The notes below the pieces were generated by a model, which saw only the letters and a list, made by a program, of their open reading frames with translations, did not search any database and was not told where the DNA came from. Position numbers and translations under genes: made by a program. DNA of 64,000 nt from Arthrobacter oryzae (GTDB taxonomy: Bacteria; Actinomycetota; Actinomycetes; Actinomycetales; Micrococcaceae). Position 1 is the first letter of the stretch, and every line of letters begins with the position of its first letter. Below are positions 1-8,852 of the stretch, piece after piece. The stretch covers positions 186,001 to 250,000 of the forward strand of contig NZ_RBIR01000002.1 in NCBI RefSeq assembly GCF_003634095.1, written 5' to 3'.

Positions 1-69
1 CCCGGCGACTGATTCTCCGGGGACGGGCATACCGGTTTTAGTGACAGATTCGGCAGAAGTGTGGCTCAT
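1..69 (-). CDS. hemQ: N-terminus of probable HemQ (coproheme decarboxylase), partial
   Basis: An ATG at 69 opens a reading frame on the minus strand that runs off the window edge, leaving 23 codons beginning MSHTSAESVTKTG. A purine-rich GAGGAGAGGGGG lies about 16-20 nt upstream. The N-terminus resembles what I remember of actinobacterial HemQ, and HemQ is the expected follower of hemE and hemY in Gram-positive coproporphyrin-dependent haem synthesis, where it converts coproheme to haem b. The visible piece holds no domain, so the name rests on gene order and a short resemblance; another hem gene such as hemH is the alternative. Confidence 0.42.
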   Translation of the reverse strand, partial: MSHTSAESVTKTGMPVPGESVAG

Positions 70-103
70 GCCTACCAGTCTGCCCCCTCTCCTCAGTGAA
101 GTC

Positions 104-144
104 GAAATAAAGCACTTCTACAAGGCGTAGAAGTGCTTTATTTC
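104..144. terminator. Perfect 18-bp inverted repeat upstream of the hemQ-like start
   Basis: Arms 104-121 and 127-144 are perfectly complementary (left arm GAAATAAAGCACTTCTAC), with a 5-nt loop AAGGC. It lies between the stop of the surface protein at 269 and the hemQ-like start at 69. Both strands end the stem in TTTATTTC, so it could act as a weak bidirectional terminator, although there is no clean U run. Because it sits 35 nt before the ATG, a leader hairpin or operator role is equally possible. Confidence 0.7.
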
Positions 145-268
145 ACATGCTGACGTTCCGGCGGTCGCGGTTGCGGAGTCCGTGCGGCGGTCGCTGGGTG
201 TCGCCGGGTCACGAGTCCCGTGGGCCGTGGTCCCCCGCGTCCAGCGCCCCGAGAACCCGGCGGCCGCG

Positions 269-1129
269 TCAGCTCCTCCGCATGCGGACGACGGCGACCC
301 CGGCGCCGAGGGACAACGCCACCAGGCCAATGCCCCAGCCGATGAGCGGGGACGGTCCTGCGGGTTCCACCGCCGAGGTGGCCTGCAGCGACGTGCCGCC
401 CGTGTGGCCCTGGCCCTGGGCCGGCGGCGTTGTCGGATCGGCCGGGCCAGAGCCCGGGCTGGAAGGCTGCGCCGTGGCAGGGCGCGCCACGGCAGCGTGC
501 GCCGCGGCAGGGCGCGAGGGCGATGACTGCCCGACGGCGCCTCCCCCTGCGGCGGGCGCGGATCCGGCCGCGCCGGCGCCACTGCCGGCCGCCGCCGCCG
601 GGCCTGGCACCGGCCCGGCGGCGGTAACTGCGGCAGGCGCTCCCGGCGCGGGGGCAGTGAGCGGGGCGCCCGGGCCCGACGGAGCGGAGGACTGCGGGGC
701 ATTCGCGCTCGGAGTGCCGGCCGGCGGAGCGCTGGTGCGCGGAGCGGCGGGCTGCCGAGTGCCCGGCTGGGGGTTGCTGGACTCCGGGATCGCGAGTTGC
801 GGGCTGCTGCTGGGGGACGGCGACGGCGTTGAGTCGGACCCGCCCGAGCCGGAGACGTCGGCGGAGATCGACGGGCTCGGTGTGGACGAGGAGCCCAGCA
901 GGTTGCCGAGCACGTCGTCCAGGCCGACGGTCAGTGAGCCCTGGGATAGTGAGCGCTGAACCGACAGCGGGGCGGACGCCGTTGCCGAAACCTCCGTGGC
1001 GGCGTGCGAAGCAGGAACTCCTGCGGTGACTGCCAGTACCACCCCGAGCGAAGCTGCCGCTGCGCCGCGCCGGAGTCCCCCATGGCGCCGGGTCTTCGTT
1101 GTTGACACGTTGGACCTGAAAATAACCAT
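269..1129 (-). CDS. Secreted Pro/Ala/Ser-rich surface protein with C-terminal membrane anchor
   Basis: About 286 residues. An N-terminal signal peptide (Arg-rich start, hydrophobic core AAAASLGVVLAVTAG, cleavage near SHA-A) is followed by a long low-complexity stretch of Pro, Ala, Ser and Gly, then one hydrophobic segment (LIGWGIGLVALSLGAGVAVV) and a short basic tail RMRRS. This is the layout of a surface-exposed stalk held by a C-terminal transmembrane helix; there is no LPXTG. A TAGGCT -10 box lies 8 nt before the ATG at 1129; ATG at 1135 and GTG at 1111 are alternative starts, 1111 giving the most ordinary signal peptide. It separates hemY from the hemQ-like gene, all on the same strand. 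Function is unknown; the family evolves fast and may have few recognisable homologues. Confidence 0.7.
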   Translation of the reverse strand: MVIFRSNVSTTKTRRHGGLRRGAAAASLGVVLAVTAGVPASHAATEVSATASAPLSVQRSLSQGSLTVGLDDVLGNLLGSSSTPSPSISADVSGSGGSDSTPSPSPSSSPQLAIPESSNPQPGTRQPAAPRTSAPPAGTPSANAPQSSAPSGPGAPLTAPAPGAPAAVTAAGPVPGPAAAAGSGAGAAGSAPAAGGGAVGQSSPSRPAAAHAAVARPATAQPSSPGSGPADPTTPPAQGQGHTGGTSLQATSAVEPAGPSPLIGWGIGLVALSLGAGVAVVRMRRS

Positions 1130-1320
1130 GGTCATCGAGCCTAGCCGGGATGCGCCGGGAGGGAAAACCGGCGAAAAACCGCGGACTACTGGACAGTAAC
1201 CCCCGGGGCCGGAGGGCCCAAGGGTGCATCCGGGACCGCTGTGATTGCTGTGACTGAGGGGGGGCTCTGTGACGTTCGCGGGGCCGCGTCGGGGCAGCCG
1301 GAGGGGCCGCCTCCGGTCAC

Positions 1321-1352
1321 CCGGCCCTCAGGTCAGCCGGCCCTCAGGTCAG
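1321..1352. repeat. 16-bp tandem duplication covering the hemY stop codon
   Basis: CCGGCCCTCAGGTCAG occurs twice without a gap (1321-1336 and 1337-1352). On the minus strand the upstream copy encodes the end of HemY with its TGA at 1346-1344; the second copy falls just after the stop. Confidence 0.85.
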
Positions 1353-2861
1353 CAGGGCCCGAACCTGACGCGGGGTGTCGGCCACGATCGCCGCCAGTCC
1401 GTTGCCGGACAACCAGCCGCCCACCAGGGCGAGCGAGCCGTCTGCGGCACAGATGCTCCGGACCGCAGCGACGCGCTCTTTGTGGCCGAGGGACGCAAAC
1501 GGCAGCGCACCGGCCCAGCGGACGACGTCCCAGCCCACCACGTTCGCGGCAGTGACCGGGACCCCGAGCAGGGCCGAGGCATCGGCCAGCGCAGCGCGGA
1601 AGAGTTCATCGTCCGGGCGCTGCCCCGCGGCCGCTGTGCCGCCGCCTGGCTCCCGGGGACCGCCGGGGGCCACGCCCCGGCCGTAGGAGAGCCGGAGCAC
1701 ATGCCTGCCCGGGCCGGTGCGGTCCGCCAGCCAGGCCCACTTGGCGGTGGCGTGCGTCAGCGCCTTGGCCTGCACGCCCGGGCTTTGCGGCGCCACGAGC
1801 ACGCCCGTGCCGCGCGGCGCCCGGTCGAGGGCCGCGAGGTCCACCACGAGCGTGACCAGGCTGACATCGGGTCCGGCGTCCGGGCGGAGAGGCGCAAGGT
1901 CCGGCAGGGATTCCGCGAGCAGCCCGATGGCGGCCGGTCCTTCGACGGCAACTACCAGCAGGCCGGCGTCGTACCTCGCATGGTCTGTGGTGATCCTCCA
2001 GCCGCCGGCCGTTCGCTGCACGGACCGGGCCGGGGTCCCGTCGAGGAGGATGACGCCGCGCTGCCGCAGATCGGCCAGCAGTGCGTCCACGAGGGTGTGC
2101 ATGCCGCCGCGCAGGCCGGCCACCGCGGAGCCGGCCTTCTGAAGTCCCGGGGACTGGGGCTTCGCCGGCGCGCCCGTGGCGGCCGCTCCCCTGCGCTGGG
2201 CCGCGACGGCTGCGGCGAGTGATCCGTGTTGGCGGATGCCGGCCCGCAATCCCGGCGCCACCATGTCGACGTCGAGTACTGCTGGATCGGCCGAGTGGAC
2301 GCCGCCGACGACCGGTGCGACCAGCCGGTCAAGCACGCGCCTGCCCATCCGCCGGCGGACCAGCACGGACACGCTCGTGGCGGCATCGGAAGTGCCCAGC
2401 GAGGCCGGCAGCAGGGTGTCAATGGAGGCGCGGAGGGAGCCAAGCAGGCCCAGGGACCGGCGGACTTCCGGGTCCCACGGGCTGGCCGGGATGCCGAGCA
2501 CCCCGGTTTTGGGCAGTTCCCGCGGGCCGTCGGGGAGCTGGACCCAGGCGCCGCCGGGGTTGGGGGCGACGATCTCGCCCGCAAGCCCGAGATCGGCGGC
2601 GAGATCGGCAACCGCCGGGGTGCGGGTGGCGAAGGACTCCGCCCCGCTGTCCAGGGTCAGTCCGTCAATCACATGGCTGCCCACGCAGCCGCCCCAGGCG
2701 TCGCTGGCCTCCAGGACGGTGGTGCGGACGCCGGCCCGGGCGAGCTCCCGGGCCGCGAGCAGGCCCGAAATCCCGCCCCCGACCACGACCGCGGTCCCGT
2801 CAAGGGACGCAGCCGCCGCGGCGGTGCCTTCCGCGGACGTTCCGGCGGCGCCTGCGTCCAT
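1344..2861 (-). CDS. hemY: Coproporphyrinogen III oxidase (HemY/CgoX)
   Basis: 505 aa. FAD-dependent oxidase that aromatises coproporphyrinogen III to coproporphyrin III in the Gram-positive haem route (older name protoporphyrinogen oxidase HemG/HemY). The dinucleotide-binding motif VVVGGGISGLLAARELARAG is at residues 25-44, followed by VLEASDAWGG, and the C-terminus carries the second FAD-contact region (ALVGGWLSGNGLAAIV). The frame stays open far upstream into hemE on this strand; the ATG at 2861 was chosen because it lies 5 nt after the hemE stop and leaves a normal family length. The first 20 residues are Ala/Gly/Thr-rich and may be disordered. It is translated right behind hemE, so the two are probably one transcript. 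Confidence 0.93.
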   Translation of the reverse strand: MDAGAAGTSAEGTAAAAASLDGTAVVVGGGISGLLAARELARAGVRTTVLEASDAWGGCVGSHVIDGLTLDSGAESFATRTPAVADLAADLGLAGEIVAPNPGGAWVQLPDGPRELPKTGVLGIPASPWDPEVRRSLGLLGSLRASIDTLLPASLGTSDAATSVSVLVRRRMGRRVLDRLVAPVVGGVHSADPAVLDVDMVAPGLRAGIRQHGSLAAAVAAQRRGAAATGAPAKPQSPGLQKAGSAVAGLRGGMHTLVDALLADLRQRGVILLDGTPARSVQRTAGGWRITTDHARYDAGLLVVAVEGPAAIGLLAESLPDLAPLRPDAGPDVSLVTLVVDLAALDRAPRGTGVLVAPQSPGVQAKALTHATAKWAWLADRTGPGRHVLRLSYGRGVAPGGPREPGGGTAAAGQRPDDELFRAALADASALLGVPVTAANVVGWDVVRWAGALPFASLGHKERVAAVRSICAADGSLALVGGWLSGNGLAAIVADTPRQVRALLT

Positions 2862-2866
2862 GCCCG

Positions 2867-4033
2867 TTACTCCGGGGAGATGGAGTGGATGAGTTCGACG
2901 ACGCGCGTCAGCACGGCCGGATCCGTCTCCGGGGGCACGCCGTGGCCCAGGTTCAGGACATGGCCCGGCGCCGCGGAGCCGGCCGCGATCACGTCGCGGA
3001 CATGCGCCTCCAGGACCTCCCACGGTGCGGAGAGGAGCGCGGGGTCGATGTTGCCCTGCAGCGGAACGGTCCCGCCGAGGCGGCGGTTGGCCTCGTCCAG
3101 CGGCAGCCGGTAGTCGACGCCCACGACGTCGACGCCGACGTCGCGCATGGCGACGAGCAGTTCCGAGGTGCCGGTGCCGAAGTGGATGAGCGGTGCGCCG
3201 AGGTGGCGGACATGGTCCAGGGCCCGGGCCGACGCCGGCGCAACGAAGCGCTGGTAGTCGGCCAGTCCCAGCGAACCGGCCCAGGAGTCGAAGAGCTGGG
3301 CGGCGGAGGCGCCGGCTTCCAGCTGTGCCCGGAGGAACATGCCGGATGCGTCGGCGGCCCAGTTGGCCAGGGCGGTCCAGGTTTCCGGGTCGGCGTGCAT
3401 CATGGTGCGCGGGCCGAGGTGGTCGCGCGACGGCTTGCCTTCGACCATGTACGCGGCAAGGGTGAAGGGCGCGCCGGCGAAGCCGATCAGCGGGGTGCTC
3501 CCGAGTTCGGCCACGGTGAGCCGGACGGCCTCGCGGATGGGTTCCAGGGCCTCCCAGCTCAGCTGCGGCAGGGCGGCGACATCCGCGGCCGTGCGCACCG
3601 GCACGTCCAGGACCGGGCCCACGCCGGGAACGATGTCCACGCCGACGCCGGCCAGTTTCAGCGGGATGACGATGTCGGAGAAGAAAATGGCAGCGTCGAC
3701 GTCGTGGCGCCGGACCGGCTGGAGGGTGATCTCGGAGGCCAGCTCCGGACGCAGGCACGAGTCCAGCATCGCGACACCCTCGCGGATCTTGAGGTATTCG
3801 GGCAGCGAGCGGCCGGCCTGCCGCATGAACCAGACGGGACGCCGGGAGGGCGTGCCGCCGCGGTAGGCGGTGATCAGCGGGGAGCCTGCGGTGCGGCCGT
3901 CCATCAGCGGGTGTCCGGCGGGGAGGCCGGCTGCGGCGTTTGCGGGTGAGTCGGGTGCCGCATCGGCGGTGGCGTCATGGTCGGACGTACTGAAATTTGT
4001 CGTGCCGGCACGTGCCGCAGCGCTTGGAGTCAT
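2867..4033 (-). CDS. hemE: Uroporphyrinogen decarboxylase
   Basis: 388 aa. Removes the four acetate carboxyl groups of uroporphyrinogen III to give coproporphyrinogen III in the cytosol. The substrate-binding N-terminal motif PVWFMRQAGRSLPEY sits at residues 66-80, about 40 residues later than in most HemE proteins because of an Ala/Asp/Ser-rich N-terminal extension. Other family marks are GFAGAPFTLAAYMVEG and FGTGTSELL. The frame is open upstream to 4153, but the ATG at 4033 (MTPSAAARAG) is preferred: it keeps the extension short and GGAG lies just upstream. It is divergent from hemA across a gap of 170 bp, so both ends of the haem pathway are controlled from one region. Confidence 0.95.
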   Translation of the reverse strand: MTPSAAARAGTTNFSTSDHDATADAAPDSPANAAAGLPAGHPLMDGRTAGSPLITAYRGGTPSRRPVWFMRQAGRSLPEYLKIREGVAMLDSCLRPELASEITLQPVRRHDVDAAIFFSDIVIPLKLAGVGVDIVPGVGPVLDVPVRTAADVAALPQLSWEALEPIREAVRLTVAELGSTPLIGFAGAPFTLAAYMVEGKPSRDHLGPRTMMHADPETWTALANWAADASGMFLRAQLEAGASAAQLFDSWAGSLGLADYQRFVAPASARALDHVRHLGAPLIHFGTGTSELLVAMRDVGVDVVGVDYRLPLDEANRRLGGTVPLQGNIDPALLSAPWEVLEAHVRDVIAAGSAAPGHVLNLGHGVPPETDPAVLTRVVELIHSISPE

Positions 4034-4163
4034 GACTCCGATTGTGCCCAAATTTGCGCCCAAAAGATAACGACAGCCTGTCACGCGCGGTGCCGGGGCC
4101 GCTCCGGCGGCTGCGCCGTGGCGGGAATCACAGGCCGGGGTGCGGAGCCCCACGTCGGAATAG

Positions 4164-4203
4164 TTGTTCTACACGGGCGCGAAAAAGCTATGATGGTCGT
4201 GCT
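4164..4203 (+). promoter_or_regulatory. Candidate hemA promoter, leaderless start
   Basis: TTGTTC (4164-4169) and TATGAT (4189-4194) are separated by 19 bp. The second box ends 9 nt before the GTG at 4204; an overlapping GATGGT (4192-4197) ends 6 nt before it. No Shine-Dalgarno sequence precedes the GTG, which fits a transcript starting at or next to the start codon. Confidence 0.5.
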
Positions 4204-5568
4204 GTGGTTCTTTTCTCATTGGTGGCTACACACGCCGACATCGACCTTGAAACCGTTGCTCAGTTGAGCACCGGCGCTTCAGGGCTTGCCACATCCGCCC
4301 TCGCCGGATCGCCGGCCGTGGCGGGTGCCGTTGTGCTTGCCACCTGCAACCGCTTCGAAATTTACGGCGAGGCCCCCCATCCCGACGCGGTCGACGCGGC
4401 CCGGGCGGCCCTCATCACCCAGATCAGCGGGGCCAGCGGACTCAACGATCAGCTCGTCTCCCGCGCATTCAGCACCCGCACCGGCGCCGAGGTCAGCCAG
4501 CATCTTTTCGCGGTTAGCTCGGGCCTGGACTCCGCCGTCGTCGGCGAACGCGAAATCGCCGGCCAGGTCCGCCGCGCCCTGATCACCGCCCAGCACGAGG
4601 GCACCGCCAGCTCCGGCCTGGTCCGCCTGTTCCAGGCCGCCTCGAAGACCGCCAAAGACGTGGGCGCCCAGACGGCGCTCGGATCGCGGGGCCTTTCGAT
4701 CGTCTCGGTGGCGCTGGATCTTGCCACGGACCTGTCGGAAAGCCCGGACTGGTCCGCCAAGAAGGCGGTGGTCTTCGGTACCGGCGCCTACGCCGGAGCC
4801 ACCATGTCCCTGCTGCGCGAACGCGGCTGCACGGATGTCAGCGTCTTTTCCTCCTCCGGCCGCGCCCCCGGCTTCGTCGCCACCCGCGGCGGCACCGCCC
4901 TGGATGAGGTCACCCTTCCGGGCGCCGTCGCCGCCGCCGACGTCATGATCGGCTGCAGCGGCTCCGATAGCCGGGTCGAAGCGGATGACCTCGCCCGGAT
5001 CCGGGCGGACTCGCCCCAGCCGCTTATCGCGATCGACCTCGCCCTGACCCACGACTTCGACCCGGCGGTGGGCGACCTCGACGGCGTCGAACTCCTCACG
5101 CTCGAATCCGTCCGGCTCGCCGCGCCCCAGGAACAAGCCGAATCGCTGGCGCAGGCCAGCAGCATTGTGGCCGGCGCGGCCGGCGCCTTCGAACAGGAGC
5201 GCGAGGCGCGCTCCGTGGACTCGGCGATTGTCGCCTTGCGCCGCCACACGATGAACGTCCTGGACGCGGAAATGGAAAAGGTCCGGGCCCGGCACGGCTG
5301 CACCGCCGCCGCCGAGGAAGTCGAATTTGCCCTGCGCCGCATGGTGAAGCAACTGCTCCACGTCCCCACCGTCCGGGCGCGTGAGCTGGCCGCCAACGGG
5401 CAGCAGGATGCCTATGTTGCGGGCCTAGAGGCTCTGTACGGCATCACGGTGGAGCCCGCCCCCGGCGCGGCGGTTTCCGGCGTTGCCGGTTCCGCTGCGG
5501 AGTGCCCGGTGGAGCACACCACCGTGAACAGCAGCCCCGCCGTCGGCGACATCCGCGAAACCGCCTAG
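4204..5568 (+). CDS. hemA: Glutamyl-tRNA reductase
   Basis: 454 aa from the GTG at 4204 ([21 protein letters not shown]). Reduces glutamyl-tRNA(Glu) to glutamate-1-semialdehyde with NADPH, the first committed step of C5-type tetrapyrrole synthesis. The active-site Cys is residue 48 in [24 protein letters not shown], the NADP-binding [16 protein letters not shown] and a C-terminal dimerisation domain ([21 protein letters not shown]) follow. The frame is open further upstream but has no ATG or ribosome site there, and HemA proteins normally begin with this MVLFSLV sequence. The Ala/Gly-rich tail of about 45 residues after the dimerisation helix is longer than usual. It is divergent from hemE and convergent with the SDR gene. 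Confidence 0.95.
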   Translation: MVLFSLVATHADIDLETVAQLSTGASGLATSALAGSPAVAGAVVLATCNRFEIYGEAPHPDAVDAARAALITQISGASGLNDQLVSRAFSTRTGAEVSQHLFAVSSGLDSAVVGEREIAGQVRRALITAQHEGTASSGLVRLFQAASKTAKDVGAQTALGSRGLSIVSVALDLATDLSESPDWSAKKAVVFGTGAYAGATMSLLRERGCTDVSVFSSSGRAPGFVATRGGTALDEVTLPGAVAAADVMIGCSGSDSRVEADDLARIRADSPQPLIAIDLALTHDFDPAVGDLDGVELLTLESVRLAAPQEQAESLAQASSIVAGAAGAFEQEREARSVDSAIVALRRHTMNVLDAEMEKVRARHGCTAAAEEVEFALRRMVKQLLHVPTVRARELAANGQQDAYVAGLEALYGITVEPAPGAAVSGVAGSAAECPVEHTTVNSSPAVGDIRETA

Positions 5569-5644
5569 CTGCCTGCGGCGCACCGCTGACTCCCGCGCAC
5601 ATGCAGCTTCGGCCCTGGCCGCGGCTCCCCCGGGCCCACCCGGC

Positions 5645-6667
5645 CTACCCGGCGAAAGCGTTGATCCCGGTCATCTCGGCGGACAATTCCCACAACCGTG
5701 CAGCCGCCTCCCGGTCCACCGCATGGGCATCCACGCCCCTGATCCTCGCTTCGGGCGAACCCGGCACGGTGGGCTCGGCGATATCGCAATCCTCGCAGTA
5801 CACGCCGCCCATGCCCTTGAGCGCCGGCGCCGTCGCGGCCCAGACCGACGTGGCAGCACCCTGCGCGGGGGTCTTGAACCGGGAGTCGGGAGTGCCGTGC
5901 TCGTCCATCCAGCCCGCGGCGATCATTTCCTCCCGCGGCAGGTGCCGCTGGAGTTCGGTCATGATGCCGCCGGGGTGCACGGCAAAGGCCCGCACCCCGG
6001 CATCCTTGCCCAGCTCGTCGAGCCGGACCGCGAAGAGCGCGTTGGCCGTCTTGGCCTGGCCGTACGCCTGCCACTTGTCATAGCCGGCGTCGAAGTTGAT
6101 GTCCTCAAAGCGGATCCCGGAAAGCTTGTGCCCGGTGGAGGACAGCGAGACCACCCGGGCTTCCCCCGCTGCCGCCAGCGCCGGCCACAGCAGGTTGGTG
6201 AGGGCAAAATGGCCCAGGTGGTTCGTGGCGAACTGCGCCTCCCAGCCCGGGCCCACCCGCTGCTCCGGGCTTGCCATAATGGCGGCGTTGTTGATCAGGA
6301 TGTCCAGGGCGCGCGGCGTGCCTGGGGCCGCGCCGGCCAGGAAATTCGTGGCGAACTCCTTCACGCTTGCCTGATCGGCAAGGTCCAGTTCGGCCACGCT
6401 GACATCGCCGAGGCGGGTTCCCGGCGCCAGCCCCGCCGCGGCAAGGACGCTGCGGGCATGCTCAGGCCGGCGGGCCGGCACCACCACAGCTGCACCGGCG
6501 GACGCCAGTGCCCGCACGGTTTCCAAGCCCAGCCCCGAGTAGCCTCCCGTGACCATCGCGGTCTTGCCGCTCAGGTCGATGCCGGTAATAACCTCCGCCG
6601 CCGTCGAGTCCCGGCCGAAGCCGGAACCGATCTTTCGCTGGGGCGTCAGGGTGTATTCCTCGTTCAT
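5645..6667 (-). CDS. Short-chain dehydrogenase/reductase, oxidoreductase class
   Basis: 340 aa. NAD(P)-dependent SDR related to the retinol dehydrogenase/WWOX-like branch: cofactor motif TGGYSGLGLETVRALA near residue 40 (TGxxxGxG), NNAAIM, the catalytic Ser in VVSLSSTGH, and the YGQAKTANA motif with catalytic Tyr and Lys. The start at ATG 6667 (MNEEYTLTPQRKIGSG) has AAAGG about 8 nt upstream; an in-frame ATG at 6736 lacks that support. Substrate cannot be told from the sequence. It lies downstream of moeZ on the same strand with a gap of about 100 bp and is convergent with hemA. Confidence 0.9.
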   Translation of the reverse strand: MNEEYTLTPQRKIGSGFGRDSTAAEVITGIDLSGKTAMVTGGYSGLGLETVRALASAGAAVVVPARRPEHARSVLAAAGLAPGTRLGDVSVAELDLADQASVKEFATNFLAGAAPGTPRALDILINNAAIMASPEQRVGPGWEAQFATNHLGHFALTNLLWPALAAAGEARVVSLSSTGHKLSGIRFEDINFDAGYDKWQAYGQAKTANALFAVRLDELGKDAGVRAFAVHPGGIMTELQRHLPREEMIAAGWMDEHGTPDSRFKTPAQGAATSVWAATAPALKGMGGVYCEDCDIAEPTVPGSPEARIRGVDAHAVDREAAARLWELSAEMTGINAFAG

Positions 6668-6765
6668 GACCAAGCCTTTCAATGGAGGGCGCCTTCCACG
6701 GGTCGTGCTGTTCGCGTGCTGCTCGGTGTTCTTCAAGTCCCGCCGGCGTGACCCGCGGGACGGCT

Positions 6766-7989
6766 TCAGTACACAGGTTTGCCGGGTTCCACGTCCCGCA
6801 CCCAGGCCAGGATGCCGCCTTCCAGGTGGCTGACGCGCTCGTAACCGGCAGCGCGGGCCGCTGACAGGACGGCGGCGGACCGTGTCCCGGCCTTGCAGTG
6901 GAAGACGATCTCGGCGTCCTGAGGCAGTTCCTGCCAGGCTTCCCCCGCGAGGATGCGGCCCTGCGGGATCAGCACCGACCCTTCGATGTGGACGATCTCG
7001 TGCTCGCCGCTCTCCCGCACGTCCACCAGGTGGAAGTCCTTGAGACCGGCGCTACGGGAGGCCAGCATGGTGGCGAGCTGGGTCGCGGTGACGGTGTGCT
7101 CCGTGCCGGCCTCCGCCGTGGGCGTGATCCCGCAGAACGCCTCATAATCCGTAAGTTCCGTGATGCGCGCGGCAGCAGGGTCGCGGGCCACCTTGATCTC
7201 CCGCCAGGTGCCGCCCAGCGCGTCGTAGAGCGCCAGCCGGCCAAGGAGTGACCGCCCGACGCCGGTGATCAGCTTGACCGCCTCGGTCACCATCAGCGAT
7301 CCCACGGCGGCACACAGCATGCCGAACACGCCGCCTTCCCCGCAGGACGGCACGGACCCGGCCGGCGGCGCCTCCGGGTAGAGGTCCCGGTAAGTGGGGC
7401 CGTGCGTTTCCCAGAAAACGCTCACCTGGCCGTCGAAGCGGAAGATCGACCCCCAGACGTAAGGCTTTCCCAGAATGGCGGCGGCATCGTTGACGAGGTA
7501 GCGGGTGGCAAAGTTGTCCGCTCCGTCGAGAATGAGGTCGTAGCCGGCGAAAAGGTCCAAAGCGTTGGACGCGTCGAGGCGGACATTGTGGAGCCGGACG
7601 TTCACGAGCGGGTTCAGGGCGGCGATTGCATCGCGTGCGGATTCGATCTTGGGCCTGCCCACGTCCGCGACACCATGGATGATCTGCCGCTGAAGATTGC
7701 TCAGGTCGACGTCGTCGTCGTCGACTATGCCGAGGGTACCCACTCCGGCGGCGGCGAGGTAGAGGAGGGCCGGAGAACCAAGGCCGCCGGCCCCAATCAC
7801 CAGAACCTTCGCGTTCTTGAGGCGGCGCTGACCGATCGCCCCGATTTCCGGAATAATCAGGTGGCGCGAGTAGCGCTCCACCTCCTCCGGGCTGAGATCC
7901 GCTGCCGGGTCAACCAGCGGACCGGGCCGCGGATCCAGCTGCGTCCGGGCGGTTGCGGGGGCACCGTTGGCGGTGAACTTGGAAGCCAT
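6766..7989 (-). CDS. moeZ: MoeZ-type adenylyltransferase/sulfurtransferase (E1-like plus rhodanese)
   Basis: 407 aa. The N-terminal half is a ThiF/MoeB/E1-type adenylating domain: SRHLIIPEIGAIGQRRL, the ATP-binding GAGGLGSPALLYLAAAG from residue 66 and a NLQRQIIH segment. The C-terminal 110 residues are a rhodanese domain with active Cys365 in FHCKAGTRSA. Proteins of this build adenylate the C-terminal Gly-Gly of ubiquitin-like sulfur carriers and pass sulfur to them; in mycobacteria MoeZ serves MoaD and CysO. No separate thiF accompanies the thiamine cluster at 9.7-12.1 kb, so this enzyme is the visible candidate to activate ThiS. A TAGATT box ends 5 nt before the ATG, predicting a leaderless message. 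Divergent from tetR. Confidence 0.92.
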   Translation of the reverse strand: MASKFTANGAPATARTQLDPRPGPLVDPAADLSPEEVERYSRHLIIPEIGAIGQRRLKNAKVLVIGAGGLGSPALLYLAAAGVGTLGIVDDDDVDLSNLQRQIIHGVADVGRPKIESARDAIAALNPLVNVRLHNVRLDASNALDLFAGYDLILDGADNFATRYLVNDAAAILGKPYVWGSIFRFDGQVSVFWETHGPTYRDLYPEAPPAGSVPSCGEGGVFGMLCAAVGSLMVTEAVKLITGVGRSLLGRLALYDALGGTWREIKVARDPAAARITELTDYEAFCGITPTAEAGTEHTVTATQLATMLASRSAGLKDFHLVDVRESGEHEIVHIEGSVLIPQGRILAGEAWQELPQDAEIVFHCKAGTRSAAVLSAARAAGYERVSHLEGGILAWVRDVEPGKPVY

Positions 7990-7994
7990 ACTTC

Positions 7995-8000
7995 AATCTA
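7995..8000 (-). promoter_or_regulatory. moeZ -10 box, 5 nt before the start codon
   Basis: TAGATT read on the minus strand, followed by GAAGT and the ATG at 7989. There is no room for a ribosome-binding site after a start point 6-7 nt downstream, so translation would begin on a leaderless mRNA. Confidence 0.5.
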
Positions 8001-8045
8001 TGCCCGAAGATACCACCAGGTCATATTACCCGCGCGTAAAGTGTG

Positions 8046-8070
8046 GTTGAGTGCAGAGTAGTTGAGTGCA
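8046..8070. repeat. 10-bp direct repeat upstream of tetR
   Basis: GTTGAGTGCA occurs at 8046-8055 and 8061-8070 with a 15-bp period, in the moeZ-tetR intergenic region. It could be an operator for the neighbouring TetR protein, but only the repeat itself is seen. Confidence 0.5.
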
Positions 8071-8125
8071 AATAGGGTTCAGTCGCGCTGCGCGCACTTG
8101 GGTGAATAGGGAAAGAAGGCCGACA

Positions 8126-8791
8126 GTGGTTCATCAGGCACCGGTGGAGCGGGACGAGACCGGCAAGCCGCCGGCCGGGCAGGCGCGGAGCGGACAGCGT
8201 TCGGCACGGCTCCCCCGTGACGAGCGCCGGGCTCAGCTGCTGGCGGCCGCGCAGGAAGTGTTCGTGGCGAACGGCTACCACGGCGCCGCCATGGACGAGA
8301 TCGCCGAGACGGCCCATGTCAGCAAGCCGGTGCTGTACCAGCACTTCCCGTCCAAGCGGGACCTCTACCTGGCCCTGCTGGACAGCCATCTGAGCAAGCT
8401 GATCGACCTCCTCCTGGGCGCCCTGAATTCCACCAGCGACAATGACGAACGCGTCCAGGCGGTGATGCGCGCTTATTTCCGCTTCATCGCCCACGACGAC
8501 CAGGCGCACCGGCTCGTCTTCGAATCCGACCTGATCAACGACCCCGACGTCAGCGCGCGGCTGGAAACGTTCAACAAGACCTTTGCCGACGCCGTCGCCC
8601 GCGTCATCGCCGAGGACACCAAGCTGCCGGAGCTGGAGGCCCAGCTGCTGGGCCGGGGACTGGCCGGCTTGGCCCAGGTGAGCGCCCGGTACTGGCTGGA
8701 AACGGACGGAAACCTGGATCTCGATGTGGCCAGCGATCTCATCTACCGTTTAGCTTGGCGCGGAATCTCCCGCTTCCCCAAGGAAACCTAG
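8126..8791 (+). CDS. TetR-family transcriptional regulator (Rv3208-like)
   Basis: 221 aa from the GTG at 8126, which has GAAAGAAGG 6 nt upstream. After about 30 disordered residues comes the TetR DNA-binding domain: RAQLLAAAQEVFVANGYHG, then the helix-turn-helix MDEIAETAHVSKPVLYQHF and PSKRDLYLALLDSHL. The rest is an all-helical ligand/dimer domain. The neighbourhood (moeZ divergent, DUF3107 just downstream) is the same as that of Rv3208 in M. tuberculosis as I recall it, so this is a conserved core regulator rather than an efflux-pump repressor. The ligand is unknown; the paired direct repeats upstream are a possible autoregulatory site. Confidence 0.9.
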   Translation: MVHQAPVERDETGKPPAGQARSGQRSARLPRDERRAQLLAAAQEVFVANGYHGAAMDEIAETAHVSKPVLYQHFPSKRDLYLALLDSHLSKLIDLLLGALNSTSDNDERVQAVMRAYFRFIAHDDQAHRLVFESDLINDPDVSARLETFNKTFADAVARVIAEDTKLPELEAQLLGRGLAGLAQVSARYWLETDGNLDLDVASDLIYRLAWRGISRFPKET

Positions 8792-8852
8792 GCTACAAAT
8801 AGAGATTGACCTTGGACTTTTATTGGACGTTGACTGGCTGGGAGGCCCTGCA

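Noticed and set aside
2862..3758. N-terminal extension of HemY by 299 codons
   Set aside because: It lies wholly within hemE on the same strand in another frame, and HemY proteins begin at the FAD motif region.
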